Shown here piece by piece: positions 45,695-56,781 of a DNA stretch of 64,000 nucleotides. The position numbers and the translations under genes are program-made. Within the stretch, counting starts at the first letter, position 1; every line of letters starts with the position of its first letter. The stretch comes from Periplaneta americana. Taxonomy: Eukaryota; Arthropoda; Insecta; Blattodea; Blattidae. The notes under the pieces are model-generated. The model saw only the letters and a list, made by a program, of their open reading frames with translations. It was not told where the DNA came from and ran no database searches. The stretch spans positions 130,038,621 to 130,102,620 of the forward strand of contig NC_091125.1 in NCBI RefSeq assembly GCF_040183065.1, read 5' to 3'.

Positions 45695-46594
45695 ATATAC
45701 CATTAGGAAAGTTCAGGATAACACAGAGGGTTTGGAATTGAACGGGTTACATCAGCTTCTTGTCTATGCAGATGACGTGAATATGTTAGGAGAAAATACA
45801 CAAACGATTAGGGAAAACACGGAAATTCTACTTGAAGCAAGTAAAGCGATAGGGTTGGAAGTAAATCCCGAAAAGACTAAGTATATGATTATGTCTCGTG
45901 ACCAGTATATTGTACGAAATGGAACTATAAAAATTGGAGATTTATCCTTCGAAGAGGTGGAAAAATTCAAATATCTTGGAGCAACAGTAACAAATATAAA
46001 TACACTCGGGAGGAAATTAAACACAGAATAAAAATGGGAAATGCCTGTTATTATTCGGTTGAGAAGCTTTTGTCATCTAATCTGGTGTCAAAAAATCTGA
46101 AAGTTAGAATTTATAAAACAGTTATATTACCGGTTGTTCTGTATGGTTGTGAAACTTGGACTCTCACTTTGAGAGAGGAACAGAGATTAAGGGTGTTTGA
46201 GAATAAGGTTCTTAGGAAAATTTTGGGGCCAAGAGGGATGAAGTTACAGGAGAATGGGGATAGTTACACAACGCAGAGCTGCACGCATTGTATACTTCAC
46301 CTGACATAATTAGGAACATAAAATCCAGACGTTTGAGATGGGCAGGGCATGTAGCACGTATGGGCGAATCCAGAAATGCATATAGAGTGTTAGTTGGGAG
46401 GCCGGAGGGAAAACGTCCTTTGGGGAGGCCGAGACGTAGATGGGAAGATAATATTAAAATTGATTTGAGGGAGGTGGGATATGATGGTAGAGACTGGATT
46501 CATCTTGCACAGGATAGGGACCAATGGCGGGCTTATGTGAGGGCGGCAATGAACCTCCGGGTTCCTAAAAAGCCAGTAAGTAGTAGTATCAGTA
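45695..46594 (+). mobile_element. LINE-1 copy, 5'-truncated, with 14-bp target duplication
   Basis: Starts inside the RT (IRKVQDN, before YADDVNML) and runs to the LINE 3' end with tail gccagtaagtagtagtatc. An exact 14-bp duplication GTAGGCTTTCCACT flanks it (45681-45694 and 46595-46608). Frameshifts near 46010 and 46300 split the protein into three frames, so it is inactive. It matches the minus-strand copy at 2036-4198 closely. Confidence 0.94.
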
Positions 46595-46608
46595 GTAGGC
46601 TTTCCACT

Positions 46609-47141
46609 TTGGTAACTCAGGTGTGTGGTAAACAAAAATTTTAATTGTATGTATGTATGTGTATGTATTTATTCACACTGCAAATAAGCATATAAACGGT
46701 GGCAGGGGTAACTAATTACACTCAATAATGACAATAATAAACACAATTAATAAAAAATGCAATTAATAATAGCATCCTAAATTAAATGAAGCACGATCAC
46801 TTAAAATAACATTTAAAGTAAATTTAATTTGTATCTTAACCATAAGTTCGAACTAAAACCCACGAGTAGCCTATGATATGTTCATACATGCACAAGTACC
46901 TTTCAGCACTACACTTATTTCGCTCACAACTCACTCACTGCACTGGAAATACGACACATTTCACTGATTCTACCCTGATTTCACTAACACTTCAAACTTT
47001 GCATTGTCATTATGAACTATAAAACTTCACTGACAGAAACACACTTCACTTACACAACACTTCACTGACAACACACTTCACTGATACAACATTTCAAATA
47101 ACAAAATATAGTGCGTATAAATAGAAAATTAATATGTAATG

Positions 47142-47209
<68 letters not shown>

Positions 47210-47218
47210 GTCAATTAT
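46609..47218. other. Low-complexity stretch with (ATT)n
   Basis: Many cttcactgacaacac words at 46920-47090 and an (ATT)n run at 47146-47209. No gene. Confidence 0.6.
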
Positions 47219-47460
47219 CAATATCATCATTGCTATCTCTGTTTTCTTTCTTTTTGTTGTATTAGCTCGATGAGAGCTCTATAATGTACTTTTGACTCTG
47301 TTGACCCTCTATAGGGCTTTAACTTAATTTGTATAATTTTCATCAGTGTTTGTATTTCTTTTTTGTATTTATATGTGCTATCTGGTAGGATGGAAGAGAA
47401 GGCCTTATGGCCTTAATCCTGTCAGATTAAATACATTATTACATATAATATACAAGGACA
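47219..47460 (+). mobile_element. LINE 3'-UTR-like segment
   Basis: The motif ggtaggatggaagagaaggc then cttatggccttaatcctg followed by tcagattaaatac is one I recall from 3' ends of many insect non-LTR elements. No RT sequence is attached here, so the call rests on this motif alone. Confidence 0.4.
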
Positions 47461-49419
47461 TCATTTTATTTTTACTAACATTTTTAATATTAACTTGCCT
47501 ATACCTCTGGATCAACGCCGTTTGTTACCCCCTTCCACGACTGGAGTTCGATGATACTGGCGTAATATACAAACTGATCACTCTACTAGGTATAGGAGGG
47601 AACAAAAGTAGATCATCCATTTACGTTAACTAGGAAATATTGCGCTTTTGAGTTTGATCATTTTCATTAGGTTTTTGTTTAATCAAAATACAGTACTGTT
47701 TTAACAATGAGTATTTTTACTCACGAAGTGAGCTGTCCATGTGGACGTATTCATTATGAAGTGTATATTATACTGTCTTACAGCACATTAGCGTACAATA
47801 TAGAGAATGAAATTAAATTTTAAAATGATCATAATATGGATATTTAAACACATTTTTTAAAATAGTGGACGTTTATTTCGATACAGTCTTCAGTTCTTTT
47901 GTGCATATTATCGCACTATAGACTATTGTACCTAATTTCAAGTACCAGTTTCGTCCTTCGTTCTAGTAACTCATGTTGAAATAATTCTGTACCTACTTTA
48001 TAAAAGAGTAGGCCTATCTTACGTACTGTAAATTCAATCTTCACTTCTGCCCGATCCGAAAAGATAAAATTACTCAGACGTACTATCTACTGTCCGTCCA
48101 AGGGGTTTTGTCGTAGGGTCGTAGAAAGGGGGGAAATCACGTGATAGTTAATTACATAACGAGGCCCTTTCATTTAAATTATTTAAAATAGACGTCCAAT
48201 TCCTAACAGAAATTAATGTTTTCAGAAAAGAGCTAAGACAGCCCAACCACTAGCTGACGAATAAAAGCTGGTGGGGGAAACCGGGATGCGACGTAGGCAA
48301 ATGGACCTGTACATGTCCGAAAATGATTCAATATTGAAAGCTCTTTCGTCACTGGAAAACGCGAACATATTTTTGGAACGTACTGTTTACTGTGACCGTA
48401 AGGCTACTATGACTGTATATGCGGTCTTGGATCTGTGTGGAGGGCGGTTGAACTTCATTAGTAGAGGGGATGGGAGCGAAGTACATTAAAAAACTCAGGT
48501 ACAATAAAAATTGGAGTAAAAATAAAATGATATCCCTGTACTACCGTCTATTAGTAAAGTCCTTAAGCCTATTTTTAAATACATTTTTGTTATTGGTAAA
48601 GCCTTTAGTGAGTCTGCAGTTAAAGCATTCCAGTCCCTGATAGTGCAATTGAGAAAAGAAAACTTTCCAGTGTCCGTTCTCTGTCTTCTTTACCTCACTT
48701 TATGTGAGTGGTCGTTCCTTGAAGAGTAATTTGGCGGCTGCAACCTATTGGTAGTAGGTTTGCGAAGAATACTCCAGTATTCCTTGCTGGTATTTCCACC
48801 ATCGCTTCCATCATCATCATCATCATCATCATCATGAATGCTATGTAATTTGCCCCCCGTGTTGTGTTGCAGTAGACTAACAAGTTATAACTTAAACGAC
48901 CTCTCTCTCATTATCGCATCTCTGCGAGACGCTTCCTAGTTTATCCCTGTATGGTGATGTCCCATCCATTGACGACGTCGTAAACAGCATCGCATCGTTA
49001 TGACATTGCGGTGATAAATCTCTACTGACAGTGAGATCCAATAGTCCGTTACATTTTAAACGAAAAGAAAAACAAAACCCCGGGCAATTACCCGTGACAT
49101 TGCTGAACAGTAATTGAAACTTCACGACCGTATCGTGCAAGACAGTCTCAAGTAACACTCTTCTAGATTCCACACGTCAATAACAGTCATAAAGTGTAGT
49201 ATCTAGGTTTGTGAAAAGTTCTGTAGCTTACGTCTTTTTTCTTTGGATGTCCTCAACCTGATGCTAGACACTATTGTAGACTGATCGACTATATGACGCC
49301 ATAACGTGGTGTTACCATGGCATCAGATCTCCGACAGAGAAAATGCGTAGGCCTACATGACAGACAAGCATTCATGCAATTGAATATGCGATTCTGTATG
49401 ATTGAGCCGTGAATAATTA
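47461..49419. other. No gene recognised
   Basis: Contains a (CAT)n run at 48809-48835 and two TAGGCCTA octamers (48009-48016, 49348-49355). The frames at 47346-47633 and 48271-48489 are not recognised. Confidence 0.45.
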
Positions 49420-51415
49420 TCGACTTTCCTTTTCTTCTTCTCCTACTTGTTTTTTTTTTTTCGATCTCTTCTTAGTCGTAGTCTACTTTTTCGTTCTTTC
49501 CTTTCACTTCCCCTCTTGTCCTTTTTAAAATCTTTTCTCTTCTCTCCCCTAGACCAGTCACCTAGTTCTCATTTTCTATTATTTTTTATTTTCGTCCTCT
49601 TTTTTTCTTTTCTTCTCCCTTTCCTTTACGTTTTTTATTTTATTTTCGTCCTCTTTTCTTTTCGTTCTCCCTTTTCTTTTCGTCCTCTGTTTATTTTTCG
49701 CCTTTTTCTTTTCGTCCTCTTTTTTTCTTTCCGTCCTTTTTTCTTTTCATTCTCTTTTCTCTTTTCATCCTCTGTTTACTTTTCGTATTTTTTTCTTTTC
49801 GTTCTCCCTTTTCTTTCAGTCTTCTTTTTTTCTTTGCGTCTTCTTTTTTTCTTTGCGTCTTCTTTTTTTCTTTCCGTCTTCTTTTTTTCTTTCCGTCTTC
49901 TTTTTTCTTTCCGTCTTATTTTTTTCTTTCCGTCTTCTTTTTTTCTTTCCGTCTTCTTTTTTTCTTTCCGTCTTCTTTTTTTCTTTCCGTCTTCTTTTTT
50001 TCTTTCCGTCTTCTTTTTTTCTTTCCGTCTTCTTTTTTTCTTTCCGTCTTCTTTTTTTCTTTCCGTCTTCTTTTTTTCTTTCCGTCTTCTTTTTTTCTTT
50101 CCGTCTTCTTTTTTTCTTTCCGTCTTCTTTTTTTCTTTCCGTCTTCTTTTTTTCTTTCCGTCTTCTTTTTTTCTTTCCGTCTTCTTTTTTTCTTTCCGTC
50201 TTCTTTTTTTCTTTCCGTCTTCTTTTTTTCTTTCCGTCTTCTTTTTTTCTTTCCGTCTTCTTTTTTTCTTTCCGTCTTCTTTTTTTTCTTTCCGTCTTAT
50301 TTTTTTTCTTTCCGTCTTATTTTATTTCTTTCCGTCTCCTTTTTTCCTTTCCGTCTTCTTTTTTTCTTTCCGTCTTCTTTTTTTCTTTCCGTCTTCTTTT
50401 TTTCTTTCCGTCTTCTTTTTTTCTTTCAGTCTTCTTTTTTTCTTTCCGTCTTCTTTTTTTCTTTCCGTCTTCTTTTTTTCTTTCCGTCTTCTTTTTTTCT
50501 TTCCGTCTTCTTTTTTTCTTTCCGTCTTCTTTTTTTTTCTTTCCGTCTTCTTTTTTTTTCTTTCCGTCTTCTTTTTTTTTCTTTCCGTCTTCTTTTTTTC
50601 TTTCCGTCTTCTTTTTTTCTTTCCGTCTTCTTTTTTTCTTTCCGTCTTCTTTTTTTCTTTCCGTCTTCTTTTTTTCTATCCGTCTTCTTTTTTTCTATCC
50701 GTCTTCTTTTTTTCTTTCCGTCTTCTTTTCTTTCCGTCTTCTTTTTTTCTTTCTGTCTTCTTTTTTTCTTTTCGTTCTCCCGCTTCTTTTCGTTCTCTTT
50801 TTTCTTTTCGTCCTCTGTTTACTTTCCGTCTTTTTTTCTTTTCGTTCTCCCTTTTCTTTTCGTCCTCTTTTTTTCTTTTCGTCCTCTTTTTTTCTTTTCG
50901 TCCTCTTTTTTTCTTTCCGTCCTCTTTTTTCTTTCCGTCCTCTTTTTCTTTTCGTCATCTGTTTACTTTCCGATTTTTTTCATTCTCCCTTTTCTTTTCC
51001 TCCTCTTTTTCTTTTGCTCCTCTTTTTTCTTTTGCTCCTCTTTTTTTCTTTTGCTCCTCTTTTTTATTTTTCTCCTGTTTCTTCTTTTCGTTCTTTCTTC
51101 TTTTCGTCCTCTGGTTACTTCCGTCTTTTTTCTTTTCATCCTCCTTTTTCTTTTCGTCCTCTTCTTGTCTTCTTTTTCTGCTCTTCCTCTTGATTCATCT
51201 ATTTTTCTTCCCTTTTTGTTCAATCTTGAATTCTGCGCAGCCATCCTTCACTTTGTTCTTTTCTCTAGTCTTTTTCGTTTTCATCCTCTTTCACCCCATG
51301 GTCTTTTTCTCTTTTCCTTTCCTCTCCTATTCTCGTCTTTTTTCGTTCTTTTTCATTCCGTTCTCTTTCTGATCTTTCCTCTTTTATTTATTTTTTTTCC
51401 GCAGTGTGCATTGTC
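49420..51415 (+). repeat. 2-kb polypyrimidine tract built on a 19-bp minisatellite
   Basis: The core at 49850-50760 is about 45 tandem copies of a 19-bp unit (cttctttttttctttccgt) with occasional length variants. On either side the unit grades into looser ttcttttcgtcctc words. Purines on the plus strand are rare apart from the G of ccgtc. Because the unit lacks stop codons, frames of 446 and 641 codons arise on the plus strand. They encode only Phe/Ser/Leu/Arg repeats and are not genes. Confidence 0.92.
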
Positions 51416-52490
51416 TGCCGTTAAATAAAGCAGTTACTGGACGTTTCTGTGCCATTGGTACAAAGATTTGACGAGTTCCATCAAAGCAATCGCAGAACTG
51501 GACCTCAGTTTTATCTCAAAGAAGTTAGCGCTTCAGTGGGCAAAGGGAGTCTGCACTTGGCAAGGTAATCAGATCCTGACAATTCAGAAATGCAGCTCCC
51601 TGGCCGTACGGATTCGGTATCACACCAGTATGCAGGAGTTCTTTTCCGCAAGCCGCACCTCTTGGATTTTCAGAACGTAGCCTCGCAATGTTTAAAAACT
51701 CAGTTTTAAGTTTACTTTGTCATAAGAATTATTACGAAGCTGCAAACAAAAAAAAAAAACGATTTTTCGCCTAAATACATATTTTTAGCATCTCCGATAA
51801 CGAAAAAAAGAGTTTTACACTTGACTTCCGCCTGTCTCCATATTGTTACCTCTATGTGCAACGATTTCTCCCAAACTGTTGGACAGTATCTATGAGTAAA
51901 TTGAGCCGTGAATGATGTATGTGGCACATAACAATTATACCACAAAATTAATGGGATCTGTGTTTAAAATAATCCAACTGCTGAACGATTTTTACTTCTT
52001 TTTAGAATTCGTATAACGATAAGTGTATTGTGATGTGCAAAAAATCGATGTCTCCTAAACTATAGGCCAAATTGTGTTCACATTCAGCATCTACGAGTCA
52101 ATTTTTTTTTTCGAGAATTATGTACATAAAATGTAATAACTCATGGTAAGAAATTAATGGACTTTCATATGAAATAAAAAGCGCACAAGTGGCTCCTAAT
52201 TTCAATATATATGCCTACCGCAGGAGTTAATACAAACATAGTGATTCCTTAATGCTTTTATGAAGCATGTACTATGGATGTTAGGCCTATCAGTTCGAAA
52301 GCTGGCGGAGGGGCGTGGTTTCAAGTAGCTTTGGAGTGTACAGTTGATGAATTCTTTACAGGGCCGGTGAGGTGAGTCCCGTATATTTCTTTTTCAGTGC
52401 TCCAAAAGCACAAACTTATAGAATGACTGTAAGTTGGCCATACGTCTTGGACTTGTCAAAATAACATAAAAGTTACGTTCAATCAAGTTG
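51416..52490. other. No gene recognised
   Basis: 51420-51690 is less AT-rich and holds a 70-codon frame (51468-51680, with WAKGVCTWQGN) that I do not recognise. The remainder is AT-rich. Confidence 0.45.
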
Positions 52491-52752
52491 TCCACACCTG
52501 TGGAGTAATGGCTAGCGCGTCTGGCCGCGAAACCAGGTGGCCCGGGTTCGAATCTCGGTCGGAGCAAGTTAGGCCTACCTGGTTGAGGTTTTTTCCTGGG
52601 TTTTCCCTCAACCCAATATGGGCAAATGCTGGGTAACTATCTGTGCTGGACCCCGGACTCATTTCACCGACATTATCACCTTCACTTCATTCAGACGCTA
52701 AATAACCTGAAATGTTGATACAGCGTCGTAAAATAACCCACTAAAATAAAAA
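52491..52752 (+). mobile_element. SINE family A, copy 7, with internal TAGGCCTA insertion
   Basis: Full-length with head tccacacctgtggagtaatg. Between the tRNA-like part and the body it reads caagttaGGCCTAcctgg, where all other copies read caagttacctgg. Flanks share caatcaa (about 52480 and 52758), a partial target duplication. Confidence 0.92.
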
Positions 52753-52801
52753 AGTACAATCAAACGTGTCAAGTAAATTTCTTCAAGAAACAGAACTGTA
52801 G

Positions 52802-52989
52802 CACAGTCTAGTATATACAGTTACGAAGCTCAATACATAGTAAATATGCATCCATAGATAGTTTCTAACCACTAGGATCGCTAATATCGCCTCATTACAG
52901 ACAATGTGAAATAGCACCGGCACAGTCTATTGTTCCTAGCACCCTCACAACTCAAGCTTCGTGACTGTAGGCCTATGTACTAGACTTTG
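52802..52989 (-). mobile_element. MITE family M1, copy 4, with internal TAGGCCTA insertion
   Basis: Reverse orientation relative to copies 1-3. Exact 7-bp duplication ACTGTAG (52795-52801 and 52990-52996). In its right TIR the sister sequence gactgtatatactag is gactgtaGGCCTAtgtactag. Confidence 0.92.
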
Positions 52990-52996
52990 ACTGTAG

Positions 52997-53466
52997 TCAG
53001 ACTACTAATATTGATTCCTAATTTGTTTGTAATTTGTTCCTTGTCACAGTCATTTGTCTTTGTTTAGGAAAAATAAACATCTGATAAATTGATACTTGCC
53101 ACTAGTCAAAATACGGGCCGTTCGTTCTCTCGTGGAACGTATTGCATAAGTGCTCCGTAGCTCATAGTAAGGACCTTATAAAGACTGTTACCTTGCTAGC
53201 CAGCTGTAAGTGGAAGCGTAGCGAGGGAGAGAATCTTTCCAGTCCACTTTCTTCTTCCCCTCATGCGCAAGTAGGTTCACGAGATAACGAATGGCATGTA
53301 GTGGTTTTAAGAAACACGCCTCTGCTGTTACCAATTCCATCGAAGCAGATAACTACATCGTTGTTAAATAGACTAATCGACACAAATTATGTTCACATTG
53401 ATAATGAAGTGGAATAGTAAAAAGGTGTTCAATTTTTATAGTAGTTGTTATTCTGTGTTGTTGCAG
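52997..53466. other. End of intron 1, small SINE B remnant
   Basis: 53325-53372 (accaattccatcgaag..ttgttaaataga) is a decayed SINE B tail. The last 45 bases form the T-rich tract and acceptor of the transporter intron. The frame 53142-53417 is not recognised. Confidence 0.5.
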
Positions 53467-53592
53467 GTTTGTTGACAGCCGTGAACTGCATCAGCGTGCG
53501 CTGGGCCATGCGCATCCAAGGCGTCTTCACGGCTGCCAAGCTGCTGGCCCTTGTTGCAATAGTGATCGCAGGGATTGTCCACATTTCAGGGG
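53467..53592 (+). CDS. SLC7-family amino-acid transporter light chain, exon 2
   Basis: 126 bp (42 codons), phase 1 at both ends, residues about 159-200. It encodes [20 protein letters not shown], then [20 protein letters not shown]. The segment is TM4-loop-TM5 of LAT-type transporters (LLTAVNC.SV...R.Q..F.AAKLLAL). The acceptor is ttgttgcag|gt and the donor is tcaggg g|GTAAGA at 53593. Its frame and sequence fit exon 1 exactly. The next exon is not recognised in the remaining 10.4 kb, so the gene continues beyond the window. Confidence 0.93.
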
Positions 53593-53879
53593 GTAAGAAT
53601 CATAGACTTACTAAATAACCGCTAGACCGCTCACTGGCGCTAGTGTTATGTTCCCAAATTGAACAGTCGACGAGCGGCCATTTGTTTTGTAGAGCTGAAT
53701 AAGTATGGTTCTTTCGTGCGCTGCTTTTTATTGCAGCAATGCACACGGATGTAACGATAAAGAAGGAATGAATGTTATATTTCACTGGTTAGTTAATCTT
53801 TAATTTCTACCACGATATGTTGTCCATATTATGTTACAGAAGACTAACTATTGTATTTGCCATGTGACTCTTTATGCTT

Positions 53880-54000
53880 AAAGTTTCCTCTGAGTAAAGA
53901 TTCCCTTAACCGAAAATGATAGGCGCAAACCGCAGAGAGAATTTCTACCCTACAATGAATCATTCAGTGTGTTCAACTCATTTCAAAGATAGTAATTACC
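53880..54000 (+). pseudogene. THAP zinc-finger relic
   Basis: The frame from 53916 reads ANRRENFYPTMNHSVCSTHF followed by KDSNY. The preceding frame has FPLSKDSL. This corresponds to the second half of a THAP domain (W..a.RrenF.Pt....vCs.HF), including one Cys and the His of the C2CH zinc site. The first half has stops and frame changes. THAP domains occur in P-element-type transposases and in host factors. The lack of an intact N-half and any open continuation favours a transposon relic. Confidence 0.6.
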
Positions 54001-55170
54001 TTTCAAACTACGTTATTATACACTGTTATTGTCCTCCACTCACTCTATATCATTTATTTTCTTCAAACAGCTGTTGTTTCAGTGCATACATGAATAATAA
54101 AATTATTCACAGAAACTGCATAGATTATAAAAAATATATTTTTTTTAATATAACTGATTGAAAGTAATTCCTGTCTTAGTTACTTAGTTACGGATTAATG
54201 AAACATTTTCTTATGCTATTGCTGCTGCTACTGGTATTATTACTACTACTATTCCTGCTACTGCTGCTACTACTACTTTTATGACTTCATACAGCAGTTT
54301 AACCTACAGATTGAATTAAAAAGTTGACATATTAATTCTTTTATTAACCGTGGTTATGAATGTTCACATTCAGAGTTCCTATGAAAATGATGCAAGTCTG
54401 AACACAATACCCATGTCTGACACCCAGGGTTGTCGGGTATCCCAATTTAGGCGGGATTCTCCCAATTTCCTGTTTGAGTCCCGATTAAAGGGAGTTGGGA
54501 TTGACAAAAATCCAGATTTTACAGATATTAGCCTTGAACATATTTAAAAAAATTAGTCTGTATTTCCCATTATCCGATATTTGTATTTATATATTGACTC
54601 AAATGGTAACATTGTAAACACAGAGATAACCTGCGGATATTTAGTAAGTCTGTGAGGTAGCCCAGCTGATTGCCAAGGCAACTAAACTCGCAAAATAATA
54701 CTTCTAGTTCTACAGCATTGTTGATTATTCTTGTCGCTGTGCTCGCAATTAGTAAACATTGTGTATTTCAAGTGCCTTGACTGGCAAGAAAGATAGCGTT
54801 TTGATATCGTACTTTACACTAATAACAGAGACATACAATTTCTGCGTTTTATAGTTTAGTGAACTATGTTTAAACATGGATTCATCGTTCGATAGTGAAA
54901 CTGTTGCAGTACCGGTTCCAAAATTAATTTATTATCAAATTGTTAAAACATAGGCTATTTGCGGTTAGTAAGAGGAAAAAATAATTGTAGTGTTCACTGT
55001 ACTGTGTCCGTCGTATTTTAGTGTTTCTCACGAAGGCGAGTACTTTAAAAAGCACGTGAACACTGTGCAGAAAACTGCTATAAATTTTATGATAGGCTAA
55101 ATTGTTGACAACTCTTAGGTTAGTTTCTGATATCCCGAAGGAAACCTAGCAACTCTACTGACAGTAAAGA

Positions 55171-56614
55171 CCAACGAGTTAGATACTATAGAGAGGCTGA
55201 AGACCCCAGATAAGCGCTCCCTGCGGAGGCCAACAGTACTATGGATCGTTCCCTAAAAAACATGGCGGTCTATAGTACCGCCAGCCTCCGCAAGGAGTGC
55301 TTATCAAAGGTACACTGCAAGGAGTTGGTACATGTATTATATTTTTCAGATGCATCAATATTTAATTTAAACATTTCGCTATAGGTTTTGTAAAAAGCTG
55401 ATTTATAAATGAAAAAGTAATAATTAAGACTTTAAAATTTCCAAAAATGTCTCATTTCCTCGGACTTAAATGAAATGTACCGTAAATCATAATATTCGTT
55501 GCTGGATAATTAAATCCTCTCAATACAGGTACCATTGCCGCAGAGAATTATAAGATAAGACGGACTGAGCATAAGCGAAATATCTGTATTAATAAGTTTG
55601 TACCATCAAGAGTTTAGTATTTATTGTGTTTATAGGGCCTACTCCAATTTTCTTTTTATTAATGCGTATTGTTAACAAAGAGGAAAGTTAGCACTTGCAT
55701 CACACACAATTTGTCATTATTGTTCAAAATAATGTAAGAACAATCTATTCTGCAAAAGCCTCTGCCTAGTTGCGAGACACGTGTGAGATCTATGTTTGTT
55801 TCAAATTATATTAGACTACACGATGTCTCCATCACGCGACAATATTTGTTTCAAATTATATTAGACTACATGATGTCTCCATCACGCGAAAGAAGTGTAC
55901 CTAGCTGTGGCTCCTGTTGTTTCTGATAACAATGTTAATCGTAAGTATCTTATCGTTTCAATAAATGTGGTGAGCTATGATCATGAGTAACTTTCTATTA
56001 GTGTCATTCTTTAATTATTATGTTGCATGCTAAGAGGTTATTTGTAGCTTTAATAATTGCAGTTTTCAGAAGTTCTCTGTGTTAATTCCAATTTCAAATT
56101 AATTTTTCTCAATAACTTAATTACTGGATATCTTTTTTATATTTTACTCCTATTAGTTACATACGTCGTCTCTCTTGAAATCACCTGGTGAGCACTGAAT
56201 TACATAATTTCATATTAGGTTAGATTAGGTGTAAGGTAATTAAATTTGTGACGAAGTCAAAAAATTATTTATTTTTCTTCTGCCGATTAAATTCATCCGT
56301 CTTTAGGTGCTTTGCTTTGGTTGCATCGAGTATAGCTTGTCATTTAATATCTGGGCTATATTTAGTGAAACTAATAAAACATAGGCCTACAGCTGTTATA
56401 AAACGTAAAGCTTTGTGTGTAGTTTACTTTTTACTTATTAACATAGTCTTAATATGTAACTCAATTCACAATAATACTAACTTCATCACAGTCATTTCCT
56501 ACAACATCCGAGCCACTCCCCTTTGTTTTGACTAACCGAAACATGGCGGACCAATGTTCAATTGTCTTCAACTTTCTGAGGTCTTTGTCCTCTCTATAGT
56601 ATCTAACTCGTTGG
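55171..56614. mobile_element. TIR element with perfect 26-bp ends and 6-bp duplication
   Basis: The left end CCAACGAGTTAGATACTATA (continuing gagagg) is repeated inverted without mismatch at 56589-56614. TAAAGA lies on both sides (55165-55170, 56615-56620). Near the left end is a 22-bp-stem hairpin (55209-55305: gataagc..tgcggaggc against gcctccgca..gcttatc). The interior has no recognised transposase. A 6-bp duplication is uncommon among eukaryotic cut-and-paste families. Confidence 0.82.
55791..55890 (+). repeat. Two tandem 50-bp units
   Basis: Unit core tttgtttcaaattatattag, then actacacgatgtctcc and atcacgcga. The two copies differ by about one base in that core. It lies inside the 55171-56614 element. 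Confidence 0.9.
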
Positions 56615-56781
56615 TAAAGACACGGTATTAAAGGTATCGCAAAGGAAGTATTGTTCCTTTAAACAAAAACATTTAGCTTTCGGATACGCAATACAACACG
56701 TATTCAAATGGCGGTTTCGAAATCCCGCGCGTTTTCTACCTAACAAATAGCGGCTTTCTGCTGCTTCAATTTGGGAACATA

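Larger units (their letters stand above)
10757..53466 (+). other. Giant intron 1 of the SLC7 transporter gene (42.7 kb)
   Basis: It is bounded by a good donor (GTGAGT, 10757-10762) and a good acceptor with a T-rich tract ending ttgttgcag (53466). Joining the exons restores one codon (T+GT, Cys159) and an uninterrupted family-typical sequence AAVCLCLLTAVNC. Nearly everything recognisable inside is mobile or repetitive DNA. No other host exon was found in it on either strand. Confidence 0.88.
53647..56781. mobile_element. Candidate 3.1-kb element with a THAP-domain relic
   Basis: The left end tatgttcccaaattgaa is matched by an inverted ttcaatttgggaacata at 56765-56781. Weaker similarity extends about 25 bp further inward (gcggccatttgtt / aacaaatagcggc). 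A THAP-like segment lies just inside the left end, as expected for P-type transposons. No flanking duplication was found and the interior is largely unrecognised, so this is a hypothesis. Confidence 0.4.

Noticed and set aside
49447..51372. A 641-codon Phe/Ser-rich frame and an overlapping 446-codon frame
   Set aside because: Product of the stop-free 19-bp polypyrimidine unit; overlapping frames in different registers are equally open.
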